64,000 nucleotides of DNA from Rallus limicola (GCA_022605955.1 JAKCOZ010000005.1:1922001-1986000); one strand, 5' to 3'. Shown: positions 1 to 15,127, counted from the stretch's first letter. Translations and numbers: made by a program. Notes: generated from the sequence alone by a model not told the origin.

Positions 1-3000
1 GTCTCTTTCCACATTCCTAACGTGGCTCAGGTTACTCTTGCTGGTAAGGGTGTAATCAGGTGAATGCATGGCAGATTGCAACAATTCATTATAAATCATT
101 CTGTCAGTGAAGAGGAAGCTCTGAGGACAAATGTGAGCATTATGATGATGTTATCTTCTAAGTGTCCTTAGAAGGAGACAAAAGTCTAAACTGCACATGA
201 TGCAAAGCGATAGCTCTGATGTGGATTACTTTTCTAATTATTTCTGACTGAAGCTTTGAATATGACTTTTTTGTTTATTTTATGATATCTGGTATTTCAA
301 GCTCTTATGCACAGAAATGTAAGTGTAGTTGGTCTTCTAATGACATTGATATTTGGCCAGCAGAACCAGTTACAACAAGTTCTGTTACTTTTTTTCTTAA
401 CAGCTACTTTCTAACATATTCTTCATTATGAAAGAAAGAAAAAGGACGGTCTTTAGTCTAACTAGAGATTCAGATGTAAAATCTTTTGTACTTTCATTCT
501 GCCAATTTCATCATGAAAGGACAGTTTATTTTTGGAACATTATGCATTACTTCTGTACTTTTAGAGGAATTCATGTATGTGTGTGTTATGAAACAAAATT
601 GCTTTGGTGATCCAGATAGAGATGGTTGTTGAGAGTTCTGTTCAATTCTTTCCGTTACTGCCTCAGCAGTTGACTAATCTACTTACGAAATTAAGGAATT
701 ATCATAGTTAATAGTACAGTAGTGTGTTTCCCAAGGTTTTACACTGTGATTGCTTCTTTTAGAGCTGAAGCTGTCTGGATGCCTCTTGGATCCTTTAAAA
801 AACCTTACAGGGGTGTGTCTGCAGGTTTTCTGGGATTTATTTGTGTGTTTGGGGGTCCATGTTATGCAGCAAAATGTACATCAAAGAACCATCCTATAAT
901 GTTGAGAGCTTAGACTTTCAATACATCAGGTGTGACATTAAATAGGGAAGGTAAACTTACGTCTTAGAAACTCAGCCTGGAAAGAAGTATCATTTGTTCT
1001 AGTATGCATAAAGGAAACATTAACTTGTAATAAATCCTGCCATTTAAAGGCTGGTCCTAGAAATGGTCCTGGTTTGCACAGCACTTAGTTAATAATTTGA
1101 GAAATGTAAACTAAGAATTTGTCACAATTTGGTTTTTCAGCAGTTGAAGCTTTTGCAAAAAATTTTGTAAGGCATAAATTTCCAAGTTCCTTCTTTATGT
1201 AAATTCAAAACATTCATTCAGAAATGAGGCCATTGCAGAAGCTTGAAAGTTATTTTTAAAGCAATTAACTATAGGAAAATTATAACCAATAGAATGATTT
1301 ATGTTAAAATTTGAATAAGTGTCAGCTAATATTTGAATTACAACAAATTGTTAAATATAGATAGTATCTATTCAAATCAGATGTAGATTATATTTAGTCT
1401 CATTTTTTTATGCTGTTATTTTGGCAGGTGTATGATTCATGACTTTGCTAATCCAGTTTCATGAGTCCTGCAATTCATTTGAAGGACATCTTCCTGCAGA
1501 AAATGAGCATAAATTTGAGCACTTAATAAATGGATACTTATATGTTCCATTTTTAGATTTTTTTTTCTAAAAATAGACTACTACTTTTTCACATGCTGAG
1601 GAGAGCCATCTTAAATTAAAGATGCTTATTTGAAACAGGGGGTCATCCTGTTGATGTGTAAGTGCTTCTGTATGCTGCTGAGATAACTGCAATGCAGATA
1701 ATGCAGATGGTGCTAGCCTTTTCAAAATTTACATCAGGTTTTCAGCTCCTGTGAGAAGTTTCATTTACCAGTAACTTTAGGTAAGGAATAATCATCTCCT
1801 GAAGACAAAGCTTTCAATGGAGAAGACTGTAATGGCTGAGACTATGACTTCACGTGGGGAGGGTGCCAGGGCACTACATAACCATGTTGTTTCACAGGCA
1901 TGTCTGCCTCAGATATGACTTTGCCTCAGGTGACAAATCAGATGGCACAGAGCACTTAGAAATCAAGACCTGAGTCATCTTTAGACATCGTTGTGTGTTA
2001 GTCTCTGTCCTTGGAAACTTTTGGCTGCTGTGCCATTAAGTTTTGCTTGCTGTGACATTACTGACGTTAGTTCTGTTCCCTACGTCTAGTGCCTTCTGAA
2101 GCGGGACAGCATCTCTGCTGTTTTCTTGTACTCTCCAAACTCCAACTGTGCCTGCACTTTGCTCACCTTTCCCTAAAATGTTGACAAACTGTCCCCTTTT
2201 TCTTAGGATTTACAGTGCCTCTTCTTAGAGGACTGTGTCTCTGCCAGGTTATTGTAACTTGTTGGAGCTCTGCAACTCTTGCCTCCTCTTCCTTATACCT
2301 GTATAAGTAATCCACACTTTACCTACTGCTTTACCTATATCATTCATATAAAAAAAAAAAAAAATCCGTTTCTTGGCTCTCCAGTTAAACTGCATCAAGT
2401 TCAAGCTTGTCTTTCTTGCTTTAAGACGTGTCATTAGCTCTGTCCCCACTCTGGTTTCTTACCAGGTTACTCCCTCTGTTTAAGTCTTTTCAAATGTGGC
2501 TGCAGTAAGAATGATTTGTTTTGTATTTGCCTGCCGTTGACTAGGTAAGATCTCTAGATTTGAAATATGTTCTGGTTTACAGAATTGTAACTCTTGGTAT
2601 GTAAGAGTAGTTGTTCATTTATTACTGTCTGAAAACTTAGGATCTTGTCTTTCTTGGTCTATTTTGGCTTTTTAGGATTTCCTTCCCCTCCTCCTCCTTT
2701 CCCCTTTCAGGTAAAACTAGGCTATTTCCTTTCCTTTTCCTACAGATGTTCTGTCTTTTCCATTGCTCTGAAAGTTGCCTGAAGGGAATTAAAGGACAAA
2801 GTTGGAGCATTACCCATAATTGTGGATTCTTTTAATTGTATCTTTGTCTTCTGTTGGTGTGATGTGAGGGAAAGTGGGTTCCAGGTGTTGTCAGAGATCC
2901 AGAAACATGGTTTATAAGAGTTTTTCTGTTGTAAAAAAACACTAATGAAATGTCAACATGTGTATATTGAGTAGAGAAATCTATGTATATTGTCTTGCAG

Positions 3001-4944
3001 GTCAACTGGATTTTAATTAGAAAGATTTTCAGATGTATCCACAAGATACTTCTGTGGTTTTAACTCCAGCATTTTTGAGCTGGTCTGTGATGTCAGAATA
3101 ACAGTAACAAGTGTTGATACAGCTTTTAGATGGGGAAAGATGCAATGGATTTTTTGTTCCAGTTCTTGTGCTCCATTTGGAAACCCTACAGGCAGGTTTA
3201 TTTTTTCCCTGCACTGTGTTACCACAGATGGATAAAATGCAGAATATTTAGTACGTGGCCTGTGTCAACTTGTAATACTAAAATCTTAGTTCACAATTCA
3301 GAATTATTCCAATTGAGGAAAAGCAGCACTGATCTATTAATGCCTACTAAGAGTCTTTAATGTTCCTCCACTGGCAGCCTTTTTTTTTTCCTTTGTGGAT
3401 CTGCTGCTGTTTTCTGCTGGGCCTGCCTTATTTCCATGTGCTGAAGACATTAGGCAAATCTGCAGTGGATTTGCTAATGTAAACTTTTCTATTGCTAAGC
3501 ACCGCGGGCCTTGATTTCATTCCATTGTGCATACTCTCTATATTCTTTTCTGCCCACTCTTAGCCTGCTGGGTCATGATTTGCTGTATTTCAGATGCTAA
3601 AAACTCTTAAGCGTAAGAACAAGCTGTCCTGAAAGCCTCAGTTACTTAAATGTCATAATTTTACAGGTTTAAAGCCTAATTTTTCCAAACTAAGCTATTG
3701 AATGTTTCTATTTAGTAAGTTTGCATAGCCCACTTACTGCAGTGATTTGAAAGAAACTTCCTTATATAGTTTACTAGTATTCGAGTATATTAAAATATTC
3801 TTGAAAAATGTTCTTTATGCTTTCTAGATGCAACTTAAACTTGTGTAAAGTATGATTTATCAAAGTTGACAAGCATATTTCCATCATCTCTATTTTTGTA
3901 TTATGACTTGTTTACAACTTCTAAAAAAAAAAACCACCCCACATTACAGGTATGTAGTCAGTTGTAGCATTTATTATTTTCTACTTCAGCACTGGATGGG
4001 GTCAGCAGCTGCTTTAATGTTCAGGCTTAGGTCCTTCGAAGCAATGCTGTTGCCTACTTAGTTTTGTTAATTGGTTGTGTTCTAATACGCAAATTCATTG
4101 TCTGCTCTGTTAAACTGTTGCCTCTTCACTGGTTGTTTTTCCAGTTGTGAATATTCTCGTACTGTTGTTCTTTCTTGGCAGTTTATTCAGCTTCTCACTG
4201 CGTCTTGTATAGCATATTAAACCCAGCTTGAATACTAGCCAGAACTTTTTTTGGTGGAGTGATCATTTTTAATGTGCTGATCATTAAGTGTGCTAATTTG
4301 GAAGTGTAGATCTATAAGAGTTAGGAAGTGTGTCTCAGATCCAAAGCCATAAATGTTTATATTCTTCATAGAAATCTGATTAAGTATTGGCAACCGTCAC
4401 GGCTTTGTGCAAGCTTTTGTGGTTCAAGTTTAGAAATGTAACTCAGGTGATTGCATTAGTTTTTTTCAAAGTAAGATTCCCTTTCTGGGCAGTGCAAAGA
4501 AAAACTGCTTTGGAGCAAACTCATAAGCTCATATGGCATGAATTGTTCCATATGGATCTGCTGAAACTAGTTTGAATTGCAAGGGTTCTTTTTAATGGGC
4601 CATTATACTGCAGCCAGCCCTCTGGTACGTAACAGTCAGTAAGTACCTTTAAAAACTTTGAAGTCAGAGCTATGCAGACAGCTGTAGGTACCCTGTACTA
4701 AGGCCATCCTTTTAAGCTTAAAACATTTATTTTCCGTTGGCATCTGTTGCTTCCTTTCGGCTTTTAATTCAAAGCTGTCGTGTTAGGGCTTGGGTCCTGA
4801 TGCACATTTACACATGTTGCTGTGTTCTTATATGGAGAATTCTCACATGTGCATAAGATGAGGAGGTATTCTTTGGTGATAAAGGAAGGGCAGAACGCTA
4901 GAGGCGAAGATACTTCTAGGACAGAGGTGACTGCAGTCTTCATA

Positions 4945-5036
4945 CCAGATAATGGTAAAGCTGGTGCATGGATTTCAGTTAATACTGTCACCAGACAATG
5001 GTAAAGCTGGTGCATGGATTTCAATTAATACTATCA
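4945..5036. repeat. 46-bp tandem duplication, two copies
   Basis: Copies at 4945-4990 and 4991-5036 share ggtaaagctggtgcatggat and the following ttca-ttaatact segment, with only about four mismatches. The small number of differences suggests a fairly recent duplication. No function is apparent. Confidence 0.92.
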
Positions 5037-6979
5037 TAGCCCCCTCCCCCTAATTTTATTACCTTGGTCAGATATGATTGGAAATTTGGTCTTTGCCTAA
5101 GGAGGCATTTTCACACACTCTTCTGGAAAAATGCTGCCAGAGTAGTGAGCGCAGAAGCAATAAAAGAAATGGTGTTTGAAGAAGAAATGAAGGTTGTTTC
5201 CTAGCATCCTGAACCTCTCTGCTGTCATGCTTCCCATCCAGTTTACTCTTCTGTTGCTATTTTTAGGTTTTAATCTGGTTGGGTTGGTTTGTTCTTAATA
5301 AAAACAATTATAATGATTTAGTCTGACTTTTGTTACATGTAATGTGTTTATTTTGAAGCCAATGCCCTGCAAGTATGTTTTAAAGAATGTGTAGTCTGTT
5401 TACAGCCTATCTGGATCACTGAGTTTTGGTGCTAGTACATGAAATTACATGGGAATTTCATCTGACAGTAAATGGTCACTGGGTAATCCCCTCAGAGCTC
5501 TCTTACTTGAGACTGTCTTTACAGTAATTCCTTGAGGATTTCTTTTGTTGTTTGATTAGTGAAAAGTAAAAGTTTTTAAACTATGGTTTATTGTGAATGT
5601 AGGAATTTACATGAGAAACAACAGATAGTATGTCTGAATACACTTTTGAGGCAAGTAATTTTCTAGTGTAAACAACTGAGTAACTTTTTCTCTAAATATT
5701 ATAAGTACTAAGCAAGTATTGGAAGTAACTTAAAATGTGCTCTTTTTCTGTTTGCTATTTTAAGAGAAGTGGGTATAATTCTAATTTCAAACTTGCTTTC
5801 CCTAAAATTATAATACAGCCTTATAACTGCACCCTTTAAAACAGAATATTTATATTTTGCTCCAACTATGATGCTTGCCTTGTGTAATACATTAATGTTA
5901 GTGAAATTGAAAGTTCTTTATGTTTAAAATCTTTCAGGAAAACAAGGAGATGATTGAAATAGTTTTAGTATCCCTTAGAAGTAGATAGTCAGATTAATAT
6001 GATTAATACTGCTGGTATCTGGAAGCTATTGTTTCTGAGTCACTTTTTTCTACTAGCAAAACTAGTGTTCTGATACAACAGAAGTTAAATGTTTCTGTGG
6101 GTAGTATAAATCGCAACATTTATAGGATTTGATGAATTGCTGTATATAAGGGCTTTATAATTCAACAAGTAAAATTCAAATTACTTGCTTTTTAAAAAAG
6201 TTGAATATTACTTGTGAATCTTAATAGTTGGTACTGGCTTCCATAACTTTATCAGTAAATTTTGAAATATAAATAATACTGCATAAAAGTGCTGTAGAGC
6301 ACAAATGTAATTAGATTTTGCTAGTAGATGAGGTCTGTTCCCTAGAACAGGGGAAAGCCAAAGACTGAAGTAACGGAATCATTCTTATCCCTTTTGTGTA
6401 GACAGTATATGATTAAGGTACAAGTCATAAAGCTAAAGATAGCCAGCAAAATGTTTAGAATGATTTAAGCTAATAATTGGATAGTTGTCTGGATGAAAGT
6501 TTATTCCTTTATTTTAGATGTGACTTTCAGGAATGCTTCCTTTTCAGTTAATTAAAGGTATAGTAAATCTCCACTGAGCTAAGATGACTTCTTGCCTGGT
6601 TTGTAATAATGGTTAAGCTTTAAGTAACATAGGAACAGATTTTAGTACCAAAAGTCAAATACAGCTATGAGATATCTGTGCTTGTGATAGTGGTTTTAGA
6701 GTTGTATCTTTGGATGTAACCATTAGAACAGTAATAAAATTAACAAGATTTGTACACAATGTAGATTGTTCATCCTGGATTCTGATCTTTCTTTTGTTTT
6801 GCTGCACTAGAAAATCTTACCCACTGTTGAAATAAAACCCCCTGCATTTTAGCAGATCAGGTGTACCTTTACAGGAGTAACTTACACATCTCTGTATTTC
6901 TTCCTAATAAGCACAGCTGTGAGTGATCAGCTGTAAGACAAGTAGATAGTTCTAATACTTCTTTAAAAGGCTTGGATTT

Positions 6980-7012
6980 CTCAAGTGATACTGGCAATTG
7001 ATATCACTTGAG
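6980..7012. repeat. 11-bp perfect inverted repeat with 11-base loop
   Basis: ctcaagtgata at 6980-6990 is the exact reverse complement of tatcacttgag at 7002-7012. It is too short for a usual pre-miRNA hairpin, and no T-run terminator follows. Confidence 0.8.
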
Positions 7013-8753
7013 GCTTTTGTGATCAGGATTGATTACATTAATATTTCATAAAGATCTCTATTCAAGCACTATATCTTGGTGATTTACTGTCTTTGCCAAC
7101 CCAGTCTGGATTCAAGATATTGATGTAAATAATTCCATTAGTCCCCCCGAGTCATTTGGGTCCCTGTAGGAAATTTGATTTAAATCAGTGTTGGTTTAAA
7201 AGCCTCTACAGGTTTTGATTATTAACCTCTATAGTGTAATGGTTTGAACAAAGTAAATACAGGTTATTAATGCTATAGATTTTTATTTAGTTGCTTTTTC
7301 TAATCAATACACATGCCAGATTCTTTTTTGTGCTGATTTAGAACATTCTGTCTGTAGAATTTGCTAAGGTGTGTGAATAAGCCTGCTGTTGTTAAATGGT
7401 GGGTTTTAGAAAGGCAATCGGTGCTCAGCGTTGCTTGGTCATAATTTGTAACACTATGTAGAATTAAAGGGCTTTGACTCCCAAACACTTCTTTCCCTTG
7501 CAGTAATAAGTAATTCAGCCCTAACTCTTCTAGAAGGGTACTTTTTTGGTAGAAAGATACGTGTGTATTTTCTGAGAATAGTCTACTCCTTGTCCTTTGC
7601 TACTTGAATGTGAGTGCCTTAGTGAATTCTTGATGACAATAGAGATGACGCCTTGATTTAGAAAAAATAACAAACTAAACCATTCAACTATATTGGAAAT
7701 TAAATTCTAAGATAAGAAAAACAAAAATACTGTATTTAAGAGCAGTTAAATACTTTTTTTTTTTTCCCCCCATCTTTGTTGCTTTGATGACTTAGCACTG
7801 GTTTAGGTCACTTCCTCAGAAAAAGCTCTTGGATTGATATCTCTAGTCAGCTTTGAGGCATCTGCAATACTTGTGAAGTACTTCAGTCATGAGCACTCAG
7901 TATTTTTGATCAGGCTCAATAAGTGTGATACTAGTCAAACTAAGTTTGGTTCAGATTTAATTCCTCAAACTCTTAATTTCTTGCTTCTTCCCAAAATTTT
8001 GAGTTTCCTGTCATCTCTCTTACTTTTATAAGATCAATAATTATTTCATGATTCTCCATGTAACACTACCTTCTCATTGATGTGAAGATCTTACTGATCA
8101 GTAAAACCGTATTCTCTCTCACTGTATTTAAACCTTTTTTTTTGTTTCTCCCCATTAAGCTTGGAACTTTTCAGTATTGATGCTTTCCAAGTGTCCTTTT
8201 TCATTCTTTAGAACTCTTTCAACAGAAGTGTTTTTCTAGATTGAATCTGTATTTCCTATTCAGGACATCCTGTAATATCAAAGCAAGTAAGTTCTGTTTG
8301 TTCCTTTGTGTGTTGCTTTGTTTTGGTATTTGTATTACAGTTCATCCCTTTGGCTGGGACCTGTGCTTCAAGTGTTCATCTAGGCTTCATGGCCTGGAGA
8401 ATTTGCATTCATTCTCATTGAGTGTGCCTTATTCTTCATCTTTGTTGTTGTTGTTTACTTAATTCATTTGTTGAAGCAAGGGATGGAAAACGTCATCTAT
8501 TCATATCTTCTGTGAAGATTGCAGATGTTTCTCTCTGTAAATGTATGAATTCGGTGTATAATACACTGGCTTTGTGGCATTTGAGAATACTTCAGAATCT
8601 GCATGAATGCAACTGTTACTTCAAATAGGTATGCATGATTAAAAAACCCCCAATGGTATTGATCCTAACACTTTGCTGATTAGGATAGCATATATTCTGT
8701 CTGAATTTGAATTATTTGAGTTTACATACCTAGTGGTCCTTATCAGCTTAGAC

Positions 8754-8767
8754 CACACACACACACA
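8754..8767. repeat. (CA)7 microsatellite
   Basis: Seven uninterrupted CA units. Confidence 0.9.
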
Positions 8768-11283
8768 GAAGTCCTTCATATCAAAAGAAAAATCTTTTTC
8801 ATACCTTTTTTTTTTAACCTGAGCAATCTAATTACATTTCCAATTGATTCATATCCCTTATTGGTGTACTATCAATTTTCTAAGCAAAGCGATTACACTG
8901 AAACCTGTATAAATCCTAGTTTTTCTGCCATTTTGCATTTTTGTTGTCTTTAATATATTTTTCCATGATGTGAGTTCCTCTTTGGTGTTTTTGTTTTTGT
9001 TTCCTGATAGAACATGTCATGGTGGATTGAGGCTGAGAAGTATTTCTGTTCCATGATCTGATGATGTTCCATATGTGCTTTGCATGTTACTGTTTGATGA
9101 TAGGTTATACCCTGTGAACAACTACAAATGCTGGCAGATCATGACATCACCAGTCTGTAGCCATTTGCCAGCCCGTTAGAGAAAAACATTGCAAAGTGGT
9201 TATACAAAATAACTCCTATAGTTTGTGTTTTGTGGTAGCATGGAGAAAAATTACCACCAAGTCCTCCTCTTTTTTATCTCCTTGCATATTTTTATCGGGG
9301 AACCAAAAATATTTTCTAATCTCCAGGATTGTTTATGCACACTGTGACTAATGAATAGCCCTGTCAAATCAGGGGTTTATGTTTAGGAGTCTGTAGGATC
9401 CAAACCACAATGGTTTTGAATTTATTTTTTTCCCAAAACAGTATCTACACTGTTATGTTTCAAAAAAAAAAAAATCAGGACAGCAGCTCTTAGAAGAACT
9501 GTCTTTATTTTCCCCCAAGACTAAAATCTTGCAGGCTGTTGGGAACAGTTGGAAAAGACATGAGGTGCTTTGCCTCCAGTCTTTTGCAGTTAACCAGTCT
9601 GTGGTGATAGGGAGTTGGACAAGTCAGTCTCTGATAAACATTTGCGATTTCCTACTGTGATGACTTAGAAAGCTTACTCTGCATTGATAAGAAAGGAATT
9701 CTGCTAGCCATCCTAATATATTCACTAAAGGATTGGGTAAATAGCAAATGTGAAATCTAAATGTGGGGGAAAAAAATAGAAAGAGCAGAATGTTCAAGTA
9801 GGAAAAATCATATTCTTGAAATCTTAAATTGGTATTTGTATTTTTTTAGAGAGTAGAATTTTGTTTAGCTCAAACTGTCAGCAGAATGAATGGCAGTAAT
9901 TAAAAATTCTCATTGTCTTCTCCAGGCGTGAAAAGGTTTTTCTTGTTGTCATGGTGACAGTTGAGTGACAGCTTCAAAGTGAGTAATTGCTACTGAGAGC
10001 TCCATTATGAACATGTACAATGTTGCAGAAAGGATCTCAGGACAAAGTGGTATTTTCTTTACTGGGCTTTCAAAACTTTTTTTTTAACCTGATGTTTTTG
10101 TATAAAGAAATAGTGTCTTGGTGACCTAGTGTCAGGGAAATATCACTGCTAGCTGCTTTTCCTCGCCCTGCTCTGATAAGAAGGGCCAAATTCACAGAAC
10201 TCTTGGCTGAGGCAGTTGGTTAGAATTTGCAGTGCCCTGCAGGTCCTGGAGACTGAATGGTTCTTGAACACTTCCCTTTTACAGCAGGAGTTTCCATCCT
10301 GTGTGTGTCATTCTACAAGATGCAGCTTGTGTTCATGCATGTACAGCCTGTATGTATGCTGCTGCATTTACTGCCTTTTGATGCTTTGTACTCTGTGTCA
10401 GGTGGTAAGCTTTAGTGGATCATTTGTGAAAATCATAACACTGGAGTATAAAGATTTTCTTAATCGTATACTAAAGTTTTATAGATTCATTTTTGGAAGA
10501 ATATTGGAAAAGTCAGTTTACAGTTCTGTGTGCTTTCCAGAGCCTAAAAAGTTGTTGTGAGGGCCACTTCTGAATACTGGAAGTTACATACTTTGTGGGA
10601 GAAGTTCTGATTTTGCAGTCTCTGGCAGTTTTACTCCTATCAATTTTGTGATCTTAAGGACAAGAGAAGTGAGATTTACAAGGTATAACGGTGTTTTAAA
10701 ACTGTTATTTGCATTCGATTGTTCTGCAAAAGTGTGTGTTTGTCTCAAAACACTGGATATAGCAGTAATAAAGTTATATGCATCCTTGATACCACATACC
10801 TGTTTTTTCTTTAAATCTGAGATACTTTCTTAAGTTCTGGCAGTTGTTCAGGAAAAACATTTTAAATTTTTAGCTTTTCCTAGAAATGTATATAATATAT
10901 TGACATCAGTTTAGTTTAAGATCCCTTGAAAAGTTCATGAAATAAGAATTATAGTATGTTAACCTGTCTGCCAGAGTTTGTGTTCTTACCACTGGTAGAT
11001 AAATCAATTCATAGGAGCTTACTGATGTATCACCTTTTTTGATAACAAGCTGAATTGAACATATTTCTTGGATTTTAAGTGCTTTATTCCATTAGTGCTT
11101 AGTAGATTTACATGCTTCCATATCATTATTCTTAAAATCATTGCAATTAATTACATGAGCACATTATAATTGAAGCCTACATGGTGTTCCTAAATGTGCA
11201 AAAGATCAACTTCTGATGTGCCCAGAGCCTCAAAATGCAAACCTTAAGTATGCACGTGTGGGAGCACACACAGAGTTTATATA

Positions 11284-11298
11284 TGTGTGTGTGTGTGT
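11284..11298. repeat. (TG)7 microsatellite
   Basis: About seven uninterrupted TG units, flanked by TATA on both sides. Confidence 0.9.
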
Positions 11299-14200
11299 AT
11301 AAAATAAAAAGTACAAGTAAATCTATTAGTAAACATATAGTTGTATGTGGATTTTTGGTAAGAATAAAATTAAAACAGCAAAACAGAATTGGTTTTGGGT
11401 TTGGCCACGTAGTAGCTCAGGAAACCTTGATGGACTTAGTTTCTGCAGACTGTGACTGAAGTGATTGGAGAGCTGAAGGACAATTGTGATGCTGGAGGAA
11501 AACTCTGCTCAGACTATGCAATGAAATTTGATCAAATTTGGTCAAATTTTTGTCAGGGGTGATGAATTACCTTAGATCTGACCTGTGATTCTGTGCTTGG
11601 TAAACCCTGACAAGTTTTGGTTTTGTTTGCTTTGGAATAGGATGTTCGAAGTATTTTTCTGTTTGGTTTTGGCTCATAATTTTACGAGCTCAGTAGTTCA
11701 GAACATATTCATAGATGAAAAGCACTGTTTAAAAATGAGGTCGAACACATCGTATTGAATACTGAGGTATTTTTTCAGTGCATTATCAACTTGAAATATA
11801 ATTGCTTTCTAGAGAAATTTACACTTTCTAAGATTACCTCTGCATCTTTTAACTTATTCCACAAGTATTGATTCTTAAAATATGTTTTTATAGACTGACA
11901 AAGGAGACATACTGCTTTGTGTCCATTGATCTTACGTTTATCAGTGCTTTCAGAATTGAGTTATCCTGTTTGAAGTGTTTGTAAATTAATCATGTCTTTA
12001 ATCAGTTTTTATATTGTAGTAGGTAAAGGACATCTCAGATTTTCAGGTTTCATATTTACTGTCCTGTTTGTCTAGTAAGTAATTTAAATATTTCCAGGGC
12101 TGTAATTTAGACTTTCAGGTGATAGCATTGATAGGGCTCAGCTATACAGAGGATATTGCACTGAGTTGCAAAAGTCTTGCTGTTTCTGGAAACTTGCAGC
12201 TTCTGTCATATCATAAATTTTTCCTTCCCGATGAAGGTAATATACTTTTTTTTAAACTGTTTGGTTTATTTTCTTCCTAGCAAAACTTCTTCTGGCACTG
12301 TAGTCACAGTGTCCTCTATAATTAATTTACATTAATAGAGCTTTTAGTGTGATGAATCACTACAAGTCATTTTAACTCAAATAACGTATAGAGTACTGAT
12401 TCAGAAAATACAGTGATTCTAGCCTTGGATACAGAGAAGAGAATGAGTACACACATTTGCCATTTAAAGAAAAAGAAATGAAAGTATTTCAAAACAAAGT
12501 TTATTCTAATGTGGTGAGTATATGCAATATAAAGCAAAACTCTTGTGTGACCCATTCAGCAAATTATATGATCTTTGCTTTTTGTGCAAAATAACCATAT
12601 TTCATTTTGGATAATGTTAATAAGGGCCTATAACCCTACCTACTTTCTTAGTCTTTTGGAAGAAATTTGCTTTTTGTCAGTTAAAATAATGCGATTAGAC
12701 ATTTAACTACAAAATATTAGATGGACAAAAGCATACACAAGCCAAGAAAAATTGGCATCTTACTAATTCTACCTTAATCTGTGCATTGTAGTATTTCTTT
12801 CTTTATGATCGTGAAGCGTTAATTGCTTTAATTCAGGTTTTTGAGGATGTTTAAATGAATTATATGGGTTTAGTGGTGGTAAATTTTATTCATGCTTTTT
12901 AGAAATATTAACTATTAAAATTTGTTCTGAGAAAATTCACAGTGGAAATACTGAGAAGCTGTAGGTATGCTTCTTTCCCTCTTTCGCCATTATCTTATTT
13001 CAGTGACCAGAAAATGTTTGTGAATGGAAGCAGCTCAATACCTGAATGGCAATTAATGATAAAGCAGAATAAGGAAGACAGTGTGCGCTAGAACAATGTT
13101 GCTCTCTAACTCAGAGGCTTCCATTCTGTTCTTCTGTATGTTTTGGTGCCAACTTGTTGCAGGTGCCTGATAGTTTTCCATGAATGAAGTGTGGGGTGAG
13201 TTAGTGGAAAATATTTTAAGAATGGTTGAGATGGATGTGTTATGTCTCTGCAGGCTGCCTGTCTGCTGCTAATTCAGGATTTCTATAGTGACCACAGTAG
13301 TATGACAGGCTGGTTGGACTAAAAGTAGTGCAAAGTGAAAATTTTGCTTGGATGTGAATAGTTCAGGGAGAATGGGGGTGGGAGAGCCTGGAAGCAATGT
13401 GTGCACAGCATTACTATAACACGTGGAAATAAGAGTTCCTGAAACTTCTCATTTACAGAATAGTATTATACATGCAGGATCTGAGAATCAAACTAGTTTT
13501 CTAAATGTCCCATTACAGAGGTTGCAGTAGAAGTGTTGTGAAGACTGAACTGAGAATCCCATTTTAATTATTTCCTGAGAAATCAGCTAATTGATACCAT
13601 TGAGACTTAATTTGTAGAAAAGCTGCTGCTACTAATGCCCATTATTCAGCATTTTGAATACCTGCATTTTAAAGTCTGCTCCATTTGACATTTCATAGGT
13701 CAGTTCATACTTTGGTTTTGATTCTTGAGTCTGAATGTGTAGTGATTTTGATTGTAAAAGTTATACAGCTGTATATAAATACAACACATATGGTTATAAT
13801 GTGATATAGTAATGTTACAGATTAGTTACTGTGTGGAGAAGACAGGCTATTCCTCTCAAGATCTGGAATTACCTGTATTTCCACCCTCAGGAAACAGTTG
13901 GGAGCTCAAGGAACAGAAGAGGACATCTCAGTTGCAGAGGATTAGGAAGCAAAGAAAATCCCTTTAGTGCTTATATGACTTTATTTAATTATTGGAATTT
14001 GATTTGCCTACGGGAAAGTTCTGTGCAAGTCCAGTGATGTGGGCTGTGTGTATTACAGTGCTGCTTGCTTACTGAAGGACATAAAACTCCAGCTAGCCCA
14101 GTCCCTCATATGGTGGTTTCAGGTAATAGATATCTGAGCTCAAAGATAATTTTCCTGTTACAGAACCAGAACTCTCATGAACCTTTTTCTTTCTCAATGG

Positions 14201-14584
14201 CAACTGCATGGGATTTACATTATTGTGGGCAATTGGCATTTTGCACACATCCTTCCCCTGCGTCTTTGCATGTACTGTTCCTTATTGCTCCTGCATCCTC
14301 GCTCTTGCTTCTTTACCCAACTGTTCCCTCTTATGCAAGGTAGCATAATACAAACAGCAGGTGTAATGTACAATCTCTAACTGCCTTGAAAATGTGAGAA
14401 GAATTTGTGGAACACTAGTTTATGAAGTGTATGTGATGCTTAGATACTTTAATTATAGGAAATCTTGAGCAATCTAGAATACAGTTGTCATGAATAAGAC
14501 TATGTGCAGACAATCTGTTAAGTGAACACTGGTCAAAATATATTTTAAATTAATTTAGTGAAATTTCATTGGGCAAATTGTCAA

Positions 14585-15127
14585 GGGAAGTGATTCATCC
14601 CCTCAGTTCTGCTCTATCGAGACTCTGCCTGTAATACAGTGTTCAGCTGTGGGGCACCTAATGTAAGGAAGTTGTTGGAGCAGGTCCAGAGGAGGGCCAC
14701 AATGATGATCAGAGGTCTGGAGCATCTCTCCTATGAATACAAGCTGAGAGAGTTGGGCTTGTTCAGCCTGGAGAAGGAAAGGCTCTAGGGAGACCTTAAA
14801 GCAGCTGTCTAGTACCTGAAGTAGGCCTACAGGAAAGACGGGGAGAGACTGGTTACAAGGGGTGATATGACAAGGAGTCATGGCTTTAAACTGAAAGAGG
14901 GTAGATTTAGAGTTGATATTAAGAAGAGATTCTTTATGAGAGTGGTATGGCCTTGGCACAGGTTGCCTAGAGAAGCTGTGGTTGCCCTCTCCCTGGCAGT
15001 CTTCAAGACCAGGTTGGATGGGGCTTTGGGCAACCTGGTCTAGTGGAAGGTGTCTCTGTCTGTGGCATGGGTTGTAACTAGATGACCATTGGGGTCCCTG
15101 CCAATGCAAACCTTTCTATGATAATTA
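14585..15127 (+). mobile_element. CR1 LINE 3' fragment, sense to PLEKHA7
   Basis: The stretch carries the standard end of CR1 ORF2 and the 3' UTR: cagtgttcagctgtggggc, then ggtccagaggagggccac, ttgttcagcctggagaagg, caggttggatggggctttgg, and a tctatgat end. It is 5'-truncated and interrupted by stops, as most avian CR1 copies are. The 168-codon open frame on the opposite strand at 14603-15109 is a by-product of this repeat and not a gene. Confidence 0.93.

Noticed and set aside
10216..10560. 114-codon open frame on the plus strand
   Set aside because: Cys-rich text without a family match, no splice or promoter context; likely chance.
14603..15109. 168-codon open frame on the minus strand
   Set aside because: It is the antisense of a CR1 3' fragment and has no resemblance to a gene.
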